Shown in pieces: positions 1 to 7,369 of a DNA stretch of 64,000 nt. The notes under the pieces were generated by a model. It worked only from the letters and a program-made list of their open reading frames with translations. It had not been told where the DNA came from and made no database searches. Source of the DNA: Romboutsia weinsteinii (GTDB lineage Bacteria > Bacillota > Clostridia > Peptostreptococcales > Peptostreptococcaceae); the NCBI RefSeq assembly GCF_002250835.2, contig NZ_NOJY02000012.1:1-64000 (forward strand), in the 5' to 3' direction. Positions within the stretch are counted from its first letter, which is position 1, and each line of letters begins with the position of its first letter. A program made the translations under genes and the position numbers.

Positions 1-19
1 AGATGTGTATAAGAGACAG
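1..19. other. Residual Nextera adapter (mosaic end)
   Basis: The first 19 bases are exactly AGATGTGTATAAGAGACAG, the Tn5 mosaic end used in Illumina Nextera libraries. This is adapter carry-over at a contig edge, not genomic DNA. Real sequence starts at about position 20. Confidence 0.95.
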
Positions 20-78
20 CAGATATACTGTGCTATACTTAATAAGTTATTTTTAAATTGAAACGGAGGAATATGATA

Positions 79-1905
79 ATGTCATTAAAACATAAAATCG
101 TAAACATAGCAGTTATCGCCCATGTCGATGCTGGAAAATCAACTTTAGTTGATGCATTCTTACACCAATCAGGAACTTTCAGAGACAACGAAGTTGTTAA
201 GGATTGTGTAATGGATAGTAACGACCTTGAAGCAGAAAGAGGTATAACAATATACTCTAAAAACTGTTCTATAAACTATAAGGACTATAAAATAAATATA
301 GTAGATACTCCTGGACATAGTGACTTCTCATCAGAAGTAGAACGTGTTATAAAAACAGTTGATACAGTTATATTATTAGTAGATGCTAGTGAAGGGCCAA
401 TGCCTCAAACTAGATTCGTTTTACAAAAATCTTTAGAAGCTGGACTTAGACCTATATTATTTATAAATAAAATAGATAAGCAAGACCAAAGAGCTGAAGA
501 AGTAGTTAATGAAGTATTTGACTTATTCGTAGACTTAAACGCTACTGATGAGCAATGTGAATTCCCAATAATATACGGTATCGCTAAGCAAGGTATAGCT
601 AAATTAGAAATGGATGATGAAAGTACAGACTTATCACCATTATTCGAAACAGTTATAAACCACGTTGAAGCTTATCCTGATTTTGATAGTGAATCTTTAC
701 AACTTCAAGTATCTGCTCTTGCATATGATGATTATGTAGGAAGATTAGGTATAGGTAGAGTTTACAAAGGTACTGTTAAAAATGGTGAAACAGTTTCTAT
801 ATGCAAAGCAGATGGATCTGTAGCTAGAGGTAAAATATCTAAGCTTACAGCTTACGAAGGATTAAACCAAGTAGAAAAATCAGAAGCTTATTCTGGTGAT
901 ATAGTAGTTATAGCAGGTATACCTGATATATCTATAGGTGAAACAATATGTAACACTGATAACCCACTTCCAATGGAAATGATACACATAGAAGAACCTA
1001 CTTTATCTATGAACTTCTTAGTAAATGATTCTCCATTCTGTGGTAAGAGTGGTAAATTCGTTACTACAAGACACTTAAAAGATAGATTAGATAAAGAATT
1101 AGAAGTAAACGTAGGACTTAAAGTTGAATCAATGGATACTACAGATGGATACAGAGTATCTGGTCGTGGAGAGCTTCACTTATCTATACTTCTTGAAAAC
1201 ATGAGACGTGAAGGTTTCGAAATAGGTGTTTCTAAGCCAGAAGTTTTAATGCACAGAGAAAATGGAAAATTAATGGAACCTATGGAAAGAGTTATAGTTA
1301 ACTGTCCAGAAGTTTTCTCAGGAACAGTAATAAATAAATTAAACCTTAGAAAAGCTCTTATGGAATCTATGTCTATAGAAGGAGATTACGTTAAAATAGA
1401 ATTTATCGCTCCTACTCGTGGACTTTTAGGTTACAGAAGTGAATTTATAAATGATACTCGTGGTGAAGGTACTTTAGTTCGTTCATTCGAAAGATTCGAA
1501 GATCACAAAGGTTCAATACCAGGAAGAACTAATGGAGTTTTAGTAGCTCAAGGACCTGGAACAACTATGGCTTACTCTCTTGCAGCTTTAAGTGAAAGAG
1601 CAAGTATGTTCGTTGAACCAGCTACTAATGTTTACGAAGGTATGATAATCGGTATGAACTCTAGAAAAGATGATATGGTTGTTAACCCATGTAAAAACAA
1701 GAAGTTAACTAACGTTCGTTCTTCTGGTACTGATGATGCAGTAAAATTACAAGCTGCTAGAATATTCACTCTAGAAGAAGCTTTAGAATTCATAGAAGAT
1801 GATGAATTAGTTGAAATAACTCCTGATGCTATAAGACTTAGAAAGAGATTCTTAAACGAAAACGAAAGATTAAGATACAATAAGTCAAGACAAGCAAGCA
1901 AATAA
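79..1905 (+). CDS. typA: Translational GTPase TypA/BipA
   Basis: TypA/BipA is a ribosome-associated GTPase of the EF-G family that supports 50S assembly and growth under stress. The protein shows the G motifs [10 protein letters not shown] (P loop), DTPGHSDF and NKID near its start, followed by EF-Tu-like domain 2, EF-G-like domains and the TypA-specific C-terminal domain ending in a basic tail. Length is 608 residues, normal for the family. The start at 79 is chosen because GGAGGA at 65-70 lies 8 bases before it. In-frame codons at 58 (TTG) and 73 (ATG) are not at usable distances. A strong terminator follows. The gene is monocistronic here, and its own promoter may lie partly off the contig edge. 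Confidence 0.96.
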   Translation: MSLKHKIVNIAVIAHVDAGKSTLVDAFLHQSGTFRDNEVVKDCVMDSNDLEAERGITIYSKNCSINYKDYKINIVDTPGHSDFSSEVERVIKTVDTVILLVDASEGPMPQTRFVLQKSLEAGLRPILFINKIDKQDQRAEEVVNEVFDLFVDLNATDEQCEFPIIYGIAKQGIAKLEMDDESTDLSPLFETVINHVEAYPDFDSESLQLQVSALAYDDYVGRLGIGRVYKGTVKNGETVSICKADGSVARGKISKLTAYEGLNQVEKSEAYSGDIVVIAGIPDISIGETICNTDNPLPMEMIHIEEPTLSMNFLVNDSPFCGKSGKFVTTRHLKDRLDKELEVNVGLKVESMDTTDGYRVSGRGELHLSILLENMRREGFEIGVSKPEVLMHRENGKLMEPMERVIVNCPEVFSGTVINKLNLRKALMESMSIEGDYVKIEFIAPTRGLLGYRSEFINDTRGEGTLVRSFERFEDHKGSIPGRTNGVLVAQGPGTTMAYSLAALSERASMFVEPATNVYEGMIIGMNSRKDDMVVNPCKNKKLTNVRSSGTDDAVKLQAARIFTLEEALEFIEDDELVEITPDAIRLRKRFLNENERLRYNKSRQASK

Positions 1906-1913
1906 ACATATAT

Positions 1914-1947
1914 AAGCCAGTTATCTTTTTAGATAACTGGCTTTTTT
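1914..1947 (+). terminator. Intrinsic terminator of typA
   Basis: A perfect 13-bp stem (AAGCCAGTTATCT pairing with its complement) with a short loop is followed by a run of T, 9 bases after the typA stop codon. Confidence 0.93.
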
Positions 1948-1960
1948 ACAGAATAAAAAA

Positions 1961-2011
1961 TAAAAAAATGGTATCATATTTAGAATTTAACTTCTAATCT
2001 TGATACCATTT
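1961..2011 (-). terminator. Terminator of the 36-aa ORF (minus strand)
   Basis: An 11-bp stem (AAATGGTATCA and its complement) has a run of A on its left side, which is a T run when read on the minus strand. It sits 37 bp downstream of the small minus-strand ORF and supports that ORF being transcribed. Confidence 0.75.
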
Positions 2012-2047
2012 TATATTATATAAATAGTTATCTAAAATAACTTTTTA

Positions 2048-2158
2048 TTAATTTTCGCTTATTAATTCTTCGGCATTTATATTTTCAGATATATATGATA
2101 TTAATGTTAAACCGTACATAAGCGCTACTGCAACTCCTGTAATAAGTACTATCGCCAT
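2048..2158 (-). CDS. 36-residue single-pass membrane protein
   Basis: A short ORF encodes 36 residues beginning MAIVLITGVAVALMYGLTL. It has one hydrophobic segment (about residues 2-23) followed by an acidic tail (ENINAEELISEN). A canonical AAGGAG-type ribosome binding site lies 9-10 bases upstream and a terminator hairpin lies downstream, so it looks like an independent transcript. Length and layout resemble regulatory micro-proteins of membrane complexes (KdpF or CydX style), but no family is recognised and no partner gene is adjacent. The hydrophobic N-terminus is most likely inserted in the membrane with the acidic tail on one side. Function unknown. Confidence 0.6.
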   Translation of the reverse strand: MAIVLITGVAVALMYGLTLISYISENINAEELISEN

Positions 2159-2541
2159 CTCTATTCATCTCCTTTGTTTATATTATATAACCCTTATGTG
2201 AAATTTTTGTGAATTTAACTTGAATATTTATTAATTTCTTTTTTGATTATAATTATATAATACATTATATAAATTTTTACCAATAAAATATAGTTATAAT
2301 TTTGTAACCTTTTAAATATTTTAAAGTAATCACATCTATTTTTCTATCTTTATTGTTATACATACATATTAATTATATACCTTATTTTAAATAATATACT
2401 TAACCATATATCTTATTCTCTATAATCTAAATATTTAATTTCTAAAAGTTATATTTTATATTATAAATTTCGTCATACTCTTAATTTCATATTTTTTAAT
2501 TAATTATTAAATTTTTTATATCCATTTCACTTTATTTGTAG

Positions 2542-2568
2542 TATAATGTTTTTAGTACCAGGTATTAA
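2542..2568 (+). promoter_or_regulatory. -10 box with overlapping FapR-like operator
   Basis: A -10 TATAAT at 2542-2547 is followed at 2552-2568 by TTAGTACCAGGTATTAA. This matches 15 of 17 positions of the FapR palindrome as I remember it (TTAGTACC-N-GGTACTAA type). FapR is the malonyl-CoA-responsive repressor of fatty acid synthesis in Firmicutes. The operator covers the expected transcription start, a repressing position. The rest of 2160-2541 is AT-rich DNA with no further feature seen. Confidence 0.6.
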
Positions 2569-2616
2569 TACTTAATATAACAACCTGGCAACTTTTCATT
2601 TTAGGAGGGGATTATT

Positions 2617-3672
2617 ATAAAATCATTAATAATTGGAGATTTAGTTGCAAAAATTCCTATAATCCAGGGCGGTATGGGAGTTGGAATATCTAGATCATCG
2701 CTTGCTAGTGCTGTAGCAAAAGCTGGAGGTATCGGAATAATCTCTGGTGCTCAAGTTGGATATGATGAAGATGATTTCGAAAGCAATACTTTGGCCGCAA
2801 ACTTAAGGGCTTTAAGAAAACATATACATAAAGCAAAACAGGATTCTTTAGGAGGTGTTATAGGCCTAAACCTAATGGTAGCTATGAATAATTATGAAGA
2901 TCATGTTAAAGAAGCAATCTCTGCCGGTGTAGATCTTATAATCTCAGGAGCTGGACTTCCAACTAAGCTTCCTAGCTTTGTAAAAAATACTACTGTAAAA
3001 ATAGCACCTATAGTATCAACTTCAAAAGCTGCAAGTGTAATATTAAAGATGTGGGATAGAAAAGAAAATGCTACTGCAGATTTAATAGTTGTAGAAGGAC
3101 CAAAAGCTGGTGGTCATCTAGGCTATAGCAATGATGAACTTGATAATATTGATGATATTAATTATGATGAAGAGTTTATCAAAATATTAGAAGTTGCTAA
3201 AACTTATGGCGAAAAATACAACAAAGAAATACCAGTAGTAGCTGCCGGTGGAATTTCTTCACCTTCAGATGTAAAAAAATACATAGACTTAGGTGCTTCT
3301 GGTGTCCAAGTTGGTACTAGATTTGTAGCTACACACGAGTGTGATGCTCATGAAAACTTTAAAATGAAATATGTAAATGCTACTGAAGATGATATTCAGA
3401 TAGTAAAAAGTCCTGTAGGTCTTCCAGGACGCGCTATTAAAAATAAGTTTTTAGATGAAGTAAGTATTTCTAGACCTAAAATAACAAAATGCTATAATTG
3501 TCTAATTCCATGTAACCCAAAAGATACACCTTACTGCATTTCTAAAGCATTAATAAATGCAGCCAAGGGAGATATCGATAATGCACTTTTATTCTGCGGA
3601 AATGATGCATATAAAGTTGATAGACTATACTCTGTAGACGAGGTTATTAAAGAATTGACATCTATGTTATAG
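2617..3672 (+). CDS. NAD(P)H-dependent flavin oxidoreductase (FabK / nitronate monooxygenase family)
   Basis: TIM-barrel FMN enzyme of the COG2070 group (2-nitropropane dioxygenase/FabK-like). Visible signatures are IPIIQGGMGVGISRSSLAS at the FMN-binding N-terminus, VVEGPKAGGHLG, the phosphate-binding VVAAGGISSPSDV and GASGVQVGTRFVAT. A Cys-rich tail (CYNCLIPCNPKDTPYC) is typical of the clostridial subgroup. The conserved N-terminus extends upstream of the first ATG (2674) to a codon ATA at 2617, which sits 6 bases after a strong GGAGGGG site. No ATG, GTG or TTG is available there, so an ATA (or ATT at 2614) start is inferred, giving 351 residues. The FapR-like box upstream points to a lipid-related role. 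Substrate is not determinable by eye. Confidence 0.82.
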   Translation: MKSLIIGDLVAKIPIIQGGMGVGISRSSLASAVAKAGGIGIISGAQVGYDEDDFESNTLAANLRALRKHIHKAKQDSLGGVIGLNLMVAMNNYEDHVKEAISAGVDLIISGAGLPTKLPSFVKNTTVKIAPIVSTSKAASVILKMWDRKENATADLIVVEGPKAGGHLGYSNDELDNIDDINYDEEFIKILEVAKTYGEKYNKEIPVVAAGGISSPSDVKKYIDLGASGVQVGTRFVATHECDAHENFKMKYVNATEDDIQIVKSPVGLPGRAIKNKFLDEVSISRPKITKCYNCLIPCNPKDTPYCISKALINAAKGDIDNALLFCGNDAYKVDRLYSVDEVIKELTSML

Positions 3673-3771
3673 ATTATATTATTTTCAGTATATTATATTT
3701 GAATAATTATTTTTCAAAACTCCTACCCGCTATACATTTTATAGCTCTATAGTTTACTGAAAATAAATAGA

Positions 3772-3820
3772 GGCTATATTTAATCACTAATCAATTAGTA
3801 GTTAAATATAGCCCTTTTTT
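3772..3820. terminator. Bidirectional terminator hairpin
   Basis: A long stem built on GGCTATATTTAA and its complement is followed by six T on the plus strand. It lies between two convergent genes and probably ends both transcripts. Confidence 0.8.
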
Positions 3821-3825
3821 AGTTT

Positions 3826-4959
3826 CTATGCTTCAAATACTGAACACACTTCTTTTAACTTATTCCTTATATCAATATGTTGAGGACATTTTTCTTCACA
3901 CGCCCCACATTCTACACAAATAGATGCATGAGATTTTTCTGACTCCAGATAAGAATAGTAATTCTCCTTTATAGTATCTACATTTCCAAACATAGAAGAA
4001 TTATTTAGTAATTCAAAACATGTGGGTATACTAACACCTAATGGACAAGGTACACAGTATTTACATCCGGTACAATTTACTTTGATTTTTGATTTAAACT
4101 CATCCTTCAATTGATTAATAACTGTTTCTTCTTCCTCAGTCATTGAGTTTTTTATCCCTTCACTATCAGCAATCTTTAAATTATCTATTATTTGCTCTAT
4201 GGTAGACATTCCACTCAAAACAACACTTATCTCTTCTCTATTATATAAGAATTTAAAAGCCCATCCCGCAGCATTTTTTTGTACATTAGACTTTTCTATA
4301 ATATCTTTAATTTTTTTAGATACATTATTTACTAATGCTCCTCCACGAAGAGGCTCCATTATAATAATACCTAAATCTTTGCTTGCTGCATATAAAAGCC
4401 CTTCTGTTCCAGCTTGATACTCTTCATCAATATAATTATATTGTATTTGAGTAAAATCCCAGTCGTAATCATCTATTATCTCTTTATATACATCTATCGT
4501 ATCATGGAAGGAAAAACCTACATACCTTGCCTTCTTCTCTTCTTTTATTTTATCTATAAATTCAAACAATCCATTTTCTTTTGCATTTCTATAGCTTTCT
4601 TTATTTAGATTATGAATTAGGTAAAAATCAATATAGTTAGTCTGTAATCTCTCAAGTTGCTCATTAAAATACTTATCCATATCTTCTCTGCTTGTTATTA
4701 GCCAAGTTGGTAGCTTAGTTGCTAACTTTACTTTTTCTCGATATCCACCTTTCAATATCTCCCCTACTACTGGTTCACTTTCTCCATTATGATATGGGTA
4801 TGCTGTATCTATATAATTCACCCCATTATCTATAGCATATCTAACCATCTCTGTCGCTTTTACTTCATCAATTTTACCATCTTTTGTCGGAAATCTCATA
4901 CATCCAAATCCAAGTATAGATACCTCTTCATTTGTCTTTCCCATTTTTCTATATAACAT
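3826..4959 (-). CDS. Aldo/keto reductase with C-terminal 4Fe-4S ferredoxin domain
   Basis: A cytosolic oxidoreductase of the COG1453 type. The N-terminal two thirds are an aldo/keto reductase barrel (GFGCMRFPT near residue 18, YIDTAYPYHNGESE with the catalytic Tyr region, DFYLIHNL). The last 100 residues hold ferredoxin-like cysteines (CTGCKYCVPCP and CVECGACEEKCP), enough for two 4Fe-4S clusters. Length 377 is normal for the family. The ribosome binding site GGAGGGG is close to the ATG. It is a single-gene unit running against the upstream flavin oxidoreductase. The physiological substrate is unknown; electron transfer from ferredoxin or to a carbonyl substrate is inferred from the domains. 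Confidence 0.9.
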   Translation of the reverse strand: MLYRKMGKTNEEVSILGFGCMRFPTKDGKIDEVKATEMVRYAIDNGVNYIDTAYPYHNGESEPVVGEILKGGYREKVKLATKLPTWLITSREDMDKYFNEQLERLQTNYIDFYLIHNLNKESYRNAKENGLFEFIDKIKEEKKARYVGFSFHDTIDVYKEIIDDYDWDFTQIQYNYIDEEYQAGTEGLLYAASKDLGIIIMEPLRGGALVNNVSKKIKDIIEKSNVQKNAAGWAFKFLYNREEISVVLSGMSTIEQIIDNLKIADSEGIKNSMTEEEETVINQLKDEFKSKIKVNCTGCKYCVPCPLGVSIPTCFELLNNSSMFGNVDTIKENYYSYLESEKSHASICVECGACEEKCPQHIDIRNKLKEVCSVFEA

Positions 4960-5085
4960 ACTATCCCCTCCACTTAGTTATCTATTTAATTATAAATTAA
5001 TATATTTAAAAAATCTATTGAAACTATTCACTAAAAATGCTAAATTAAATAAGATAGTATTTTTAATGAATATAAAAAATAGGAG

Positions 5086-5144
5086 AGTGATGGAAAAATG
5101 GACCATAGTCCGTTGCGGCTAAAATACTTGATACCATCACTTTT
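5086..5144 (+). ncRNA. Unassigned structured leader upstream of corA-like gene
   Basis: AGTGATGG at 5086-5093 pairs with CCATCACT at 5134-5141. Inside is a small hairpin GGACCATAGTCC (5100-5111) followed by GTTGCGGCTAAAATAC. The outer stem ends in TTTT on the plus strand, so it could act as an attenuator about 110 bases before the CorA-type gene. I could not match it to the M-box, fluoride, NiCo or yybP-ykoY aptamers by eye. It could instead be a plain terminator. The flanks from 4960 to 5252 show nothing else. Confidence 0.35.
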
Positions 5145-5252
5145 ATTATCTAACAAAAACTAATTTCTTTATTCAATTATATAAATTAGTTATTTAATAG
5201 ATAATATTAAGTGATGAGATTTATATAAAACTGAATAGAAGGATGTGTTGCC

Positions 5253-6188
5253 ATGATAAGATATTATAAGACTATAGATTCCAAGTTGGAAAAGCTTAGT
5301 TCTTTTGAGACTGGCTGTTGGATAAATCTTGTTGAGCCAAATCAAAGTGAAATTAACGAAATTTCTAATCTACTAGATGTAGAAGTTGAAAGTATTACTT
5401 CTGCCCTAGATGAAGAGGAACGTTCAAGAATAGATGTTGAAGATAACCATACACTTATACTAATAGATATCCCTGTAGATGAGAGTGATGAAAAATCATC
5501 TCATTACTCTACTATACCTTTAGGCATAATTATTACAGGAAATACTATTTTGACAGTTTGTACTGCACAAACTAAGATTTTAAATGACTTTATAGTTGGA
5601 CATATTAAGGATTTTTATACTTATAAAAGAACTCGCTTTATTCTTCAAATTCTTCACAAAAATGCTACATACTACTTGCATTATCTAAGAAGAATAAATA
5701 AAATGACTACTATTATAGAACGTGAAGTTTCTAAGTCTATGAAAAATAAAGAGCTTCTTCAGCTCTTAGAACTTGAAAAATCTCTAGTATATTTTTCTAC
5801 ATCCTTAAAAGCTAATGAACTTGTATTAAATAAAATGGTAAGAACAAATGGAATAAAAAAGTATTCTGAAGATGAAGACTTACTAGAAGATGTAATAGTC
5901 GAAAATAGACAGGCCCTTGAAATGGCTACAATTTATGGAGATATATTAAGCCGAATCATGGATGCTTTTAGTGCAATAATAAGTAATAATCAAAATAATG
6001 TAATGCAATTTTTAGCGTCTGTTACACTAATCTTCTCAATACCAACGATAATCTCTGGATTCTTTGGAATGAACGTTGGGGGCATACCTTATTCTACTGA
6101 CCCCAATGGATTTTGGCTTGTTATGTTAATTACAACTATACTTTGTTTAATTATTACATTTATCATGTCTAGAAGTAAGCTTCTTTAA
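5253..6188 (+). CDS. corA: CorA-family divalent cation transporter
   Basis: Pentameric inner-membrane Mg2+ (or Co2+/Ni2+) channel of the 2-TM-GxN family. The cytoplasmic alpha/beta N-domain and long stalk helix occupy residues 1-245. Two membrane segments close the protein (about 255-275 and 285-305), joined by the ion-selectivity loop GMN (in FFGMNVGG). Length 311 is typical. The start is supported by GAAGGATGTG just upstream. Closer in length and ending (MSRSKLL, no KKK cluster) to the small YfjQ-like branch than to enteric CorA. An unassigned RNA hairpin precedes it. Confidence 0.9.
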   Translation: MIRYYKTIDSKLEKLSSFETGCWINLVEPNQSEINEISNLLDVEVESITSALDEEERSRIDVEDNHTLILIDIPVDESDEKSSHYSTIPLGIIITGNTILTVCTAQTKILNDFIVGHIKDFYTYKRTRFILQILHKNATYYLHYLRRINKMTTIIEREVSKSMKNKELLQLLELEKSLVYFSTSLKANELVLNKMVRTNGIKKYSEDEDLLEDVIVENRQALEMATIYGDILSRIMDAFSAIISNNQNNVMQFLASVTLIFSIPTIISGFFGMNVGGIPYSTDPNGFWLVMLITTILCLIITFIMSRSKLL

Positions 6189-6206
6189 TTAATTGTAAAA
6201 TATTGG

Positions 6207-6235
6207 TTGCATTTTTCTACAGCATATTCTATAAT
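6207..6235 (+). promoter_or_regulatory. SigA promoter of the Mn2+ riboswitch transcript
   Basis: -35 TTGCAT at 6207-6212 and a perfect -10 TATAAT at 6230-6235 are separated by 17 bp. The promoter is immediately upstream of the riboswitch. Confidence 0.75.
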
Positions 6236-6251
6236 TAATAATATAAGATAT

Positions 6252-6400
6252 CCCTTGAAGGGGAGTAGCTTACACTTTACGTGGATAGCCAGTCGTCATT
6301 TCAGTGATGTATTTCACTCGGTTGGTTAGCAAGTTATTATACTTGAAAGCAAGACCTTCGAAACAGATAGTTTGTCTATTTGTTTTGAAGGTCTTTTTTG
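6252..6400 (+). promoter_or_regulatory. yybP-ykoY manganese riboswitch with terminator
   Basis: The leader carries the family core (CCCTTGAAGGGGAGTAGC at the 5' side, a second long hairpin, closing strand before 6350). It is followed by a terminator hairpin, AGACCTTC pairing with GAAGGTCT, and a T run (6352-6399). Members of this class bind Mn2+ and raise expression of Mn2+ exporters. It precedes a cation antiporter gene now split by a transposon. Confidence 0.9.
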
Positions 6401-6460
6401 ATTTTAATACCATGTAAAGAATAGAAAGAATACATTTATATTTTAATTTTGGAGGTTTTT

Positions 6461-7223
6461 ATGAATTATATTTTACTTTTATTGGGATTTGCTTTATTGG
6501 TTAAAGGTGCTGACTATTTTGTAGATGGTGCTTCAAATATTGCAAAGGTATTAAAAATTCCACCACTTATTATAGGTCTTACTATTGTGGCTTTTGGTAC
6601 TAGTGCTCCCGAAGCAGCTGTTAGTATATCTGCTGCACTAGATGGTCAAAATGGTATGGCTATGGGGAATGTTATAGGGTCAAACTTATTCAATCTACTT
6701 ATGGTAGTAGGTATGACAGGAGTAATTAAAAATTTACATGTTGAAAAAGCAATTATAAGAAAAGAGTTTCCATTCTTACTATTAGCATCAGTACTTATGT
6801 TTGTATTAATGGGAGATGTATTTTTACAAGGGACAACTAGTAGTATGCTTAGTAGGAGTGATGGTTTAGTTTTACTAATGTTTTTCTCAATTTTCATATA
6901 CTCTTTAATAGGTTCAGCTTTAAAGTCTAGAAATACATCTCTTGAAGAAGTATCTTCTACATATGAATGTTCTGGAGATATTTTAGTTGAAAGTACTCAA
7001 GAGTCTGATTCGCTTGTAAAATCAATACTATTTTCTATATTAGGTATTATTGCAATTGTGGCCGGTGGTCAATTGGTAGTTAAATGTGCATCTACAATTG
7101 CTACACAGTTTGGTGTTAGTGATCAACTTATAGGTCTTACAATCGTTGCTATTGGTACTTCCCTACCTGAGCTTGTAACTTCAATAGTTGCAGCTACTAA
7201 AGGCGAAAGTGATATAGCTTTAG
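6461..7223 (+). pseudogene. CaCA-type cation antiporter, 5' part (interrupted by Tn3 element)
   Basis: N-terminal three quarters of a YrbG-like (K+-dependent Na+/Ca2+ exchanger family) membrane protein. The alpha-repeat motifs are present: GTSAPEAAVSISAAL with GNVIGSNLFNLL in the first half and GTSLPELVTSIVAA in the second. The reading frame is cut after GESDIAL by a transposon. Joining 6461-7223 to 13348-13580 restores an in-frame 331-residue protein. Read-through into the element would give a chimeric protein ending at 7378. The start at 6461 follows GGAGG at 6451. The Mn2+ riboswitch upstream implies a role in Mn2+ (or Ca2+) efflux, now presumably lost. Confidence 0.9.
7218..7223. repeat. 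Target site duplication, left copy (CTTTAG)
   Basis: CTTTAG directly precedes the left inverted repeat and recurs at 13342-13347 directly after the right one. Tn3-family elements usually duplicate 5 bp. Here 6 bp match, so one base may belong to an element end. Confidence 0.85.
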
Positions 7224-7268
7224 GCCAACTTGTGTTTTTTCCGAAAATTTGCGTCATAAGTACCTCAA
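7224..7268 (+). repeat. Tn3 left inverted repeat
   Basis: A 45-bp terminal repeat starting GCCAACTTGTGTTTTTTCCG. It matches the reverse complement of 13297-13341 at 42 positions. Confidence 0.9.
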
Positions 7269-7369
7269 GTAAAGCAATTTCAATCTGTCCTGCCATTATG
7301 TACTTTAAACCTAGTTATATTAAAATAGCCAACTTAATTATTTTAAACTGGCTATTTTATAATGTGCTA

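Noticed and set aside
1632-1901. Minus-strand open frame inside typA (89 codons)
   Set aside because: It lies wholly in another frame of a confident gene, lacks a ribosome binding site and has Ser/Leu-rich shadow composition.
5086-5144. Fluoride (crcB) riboswitch before corA
   Set aside because: GATGG is present, but the conserved GCTGATGA and CCTAC segments and the pseudoknot partner are missing.
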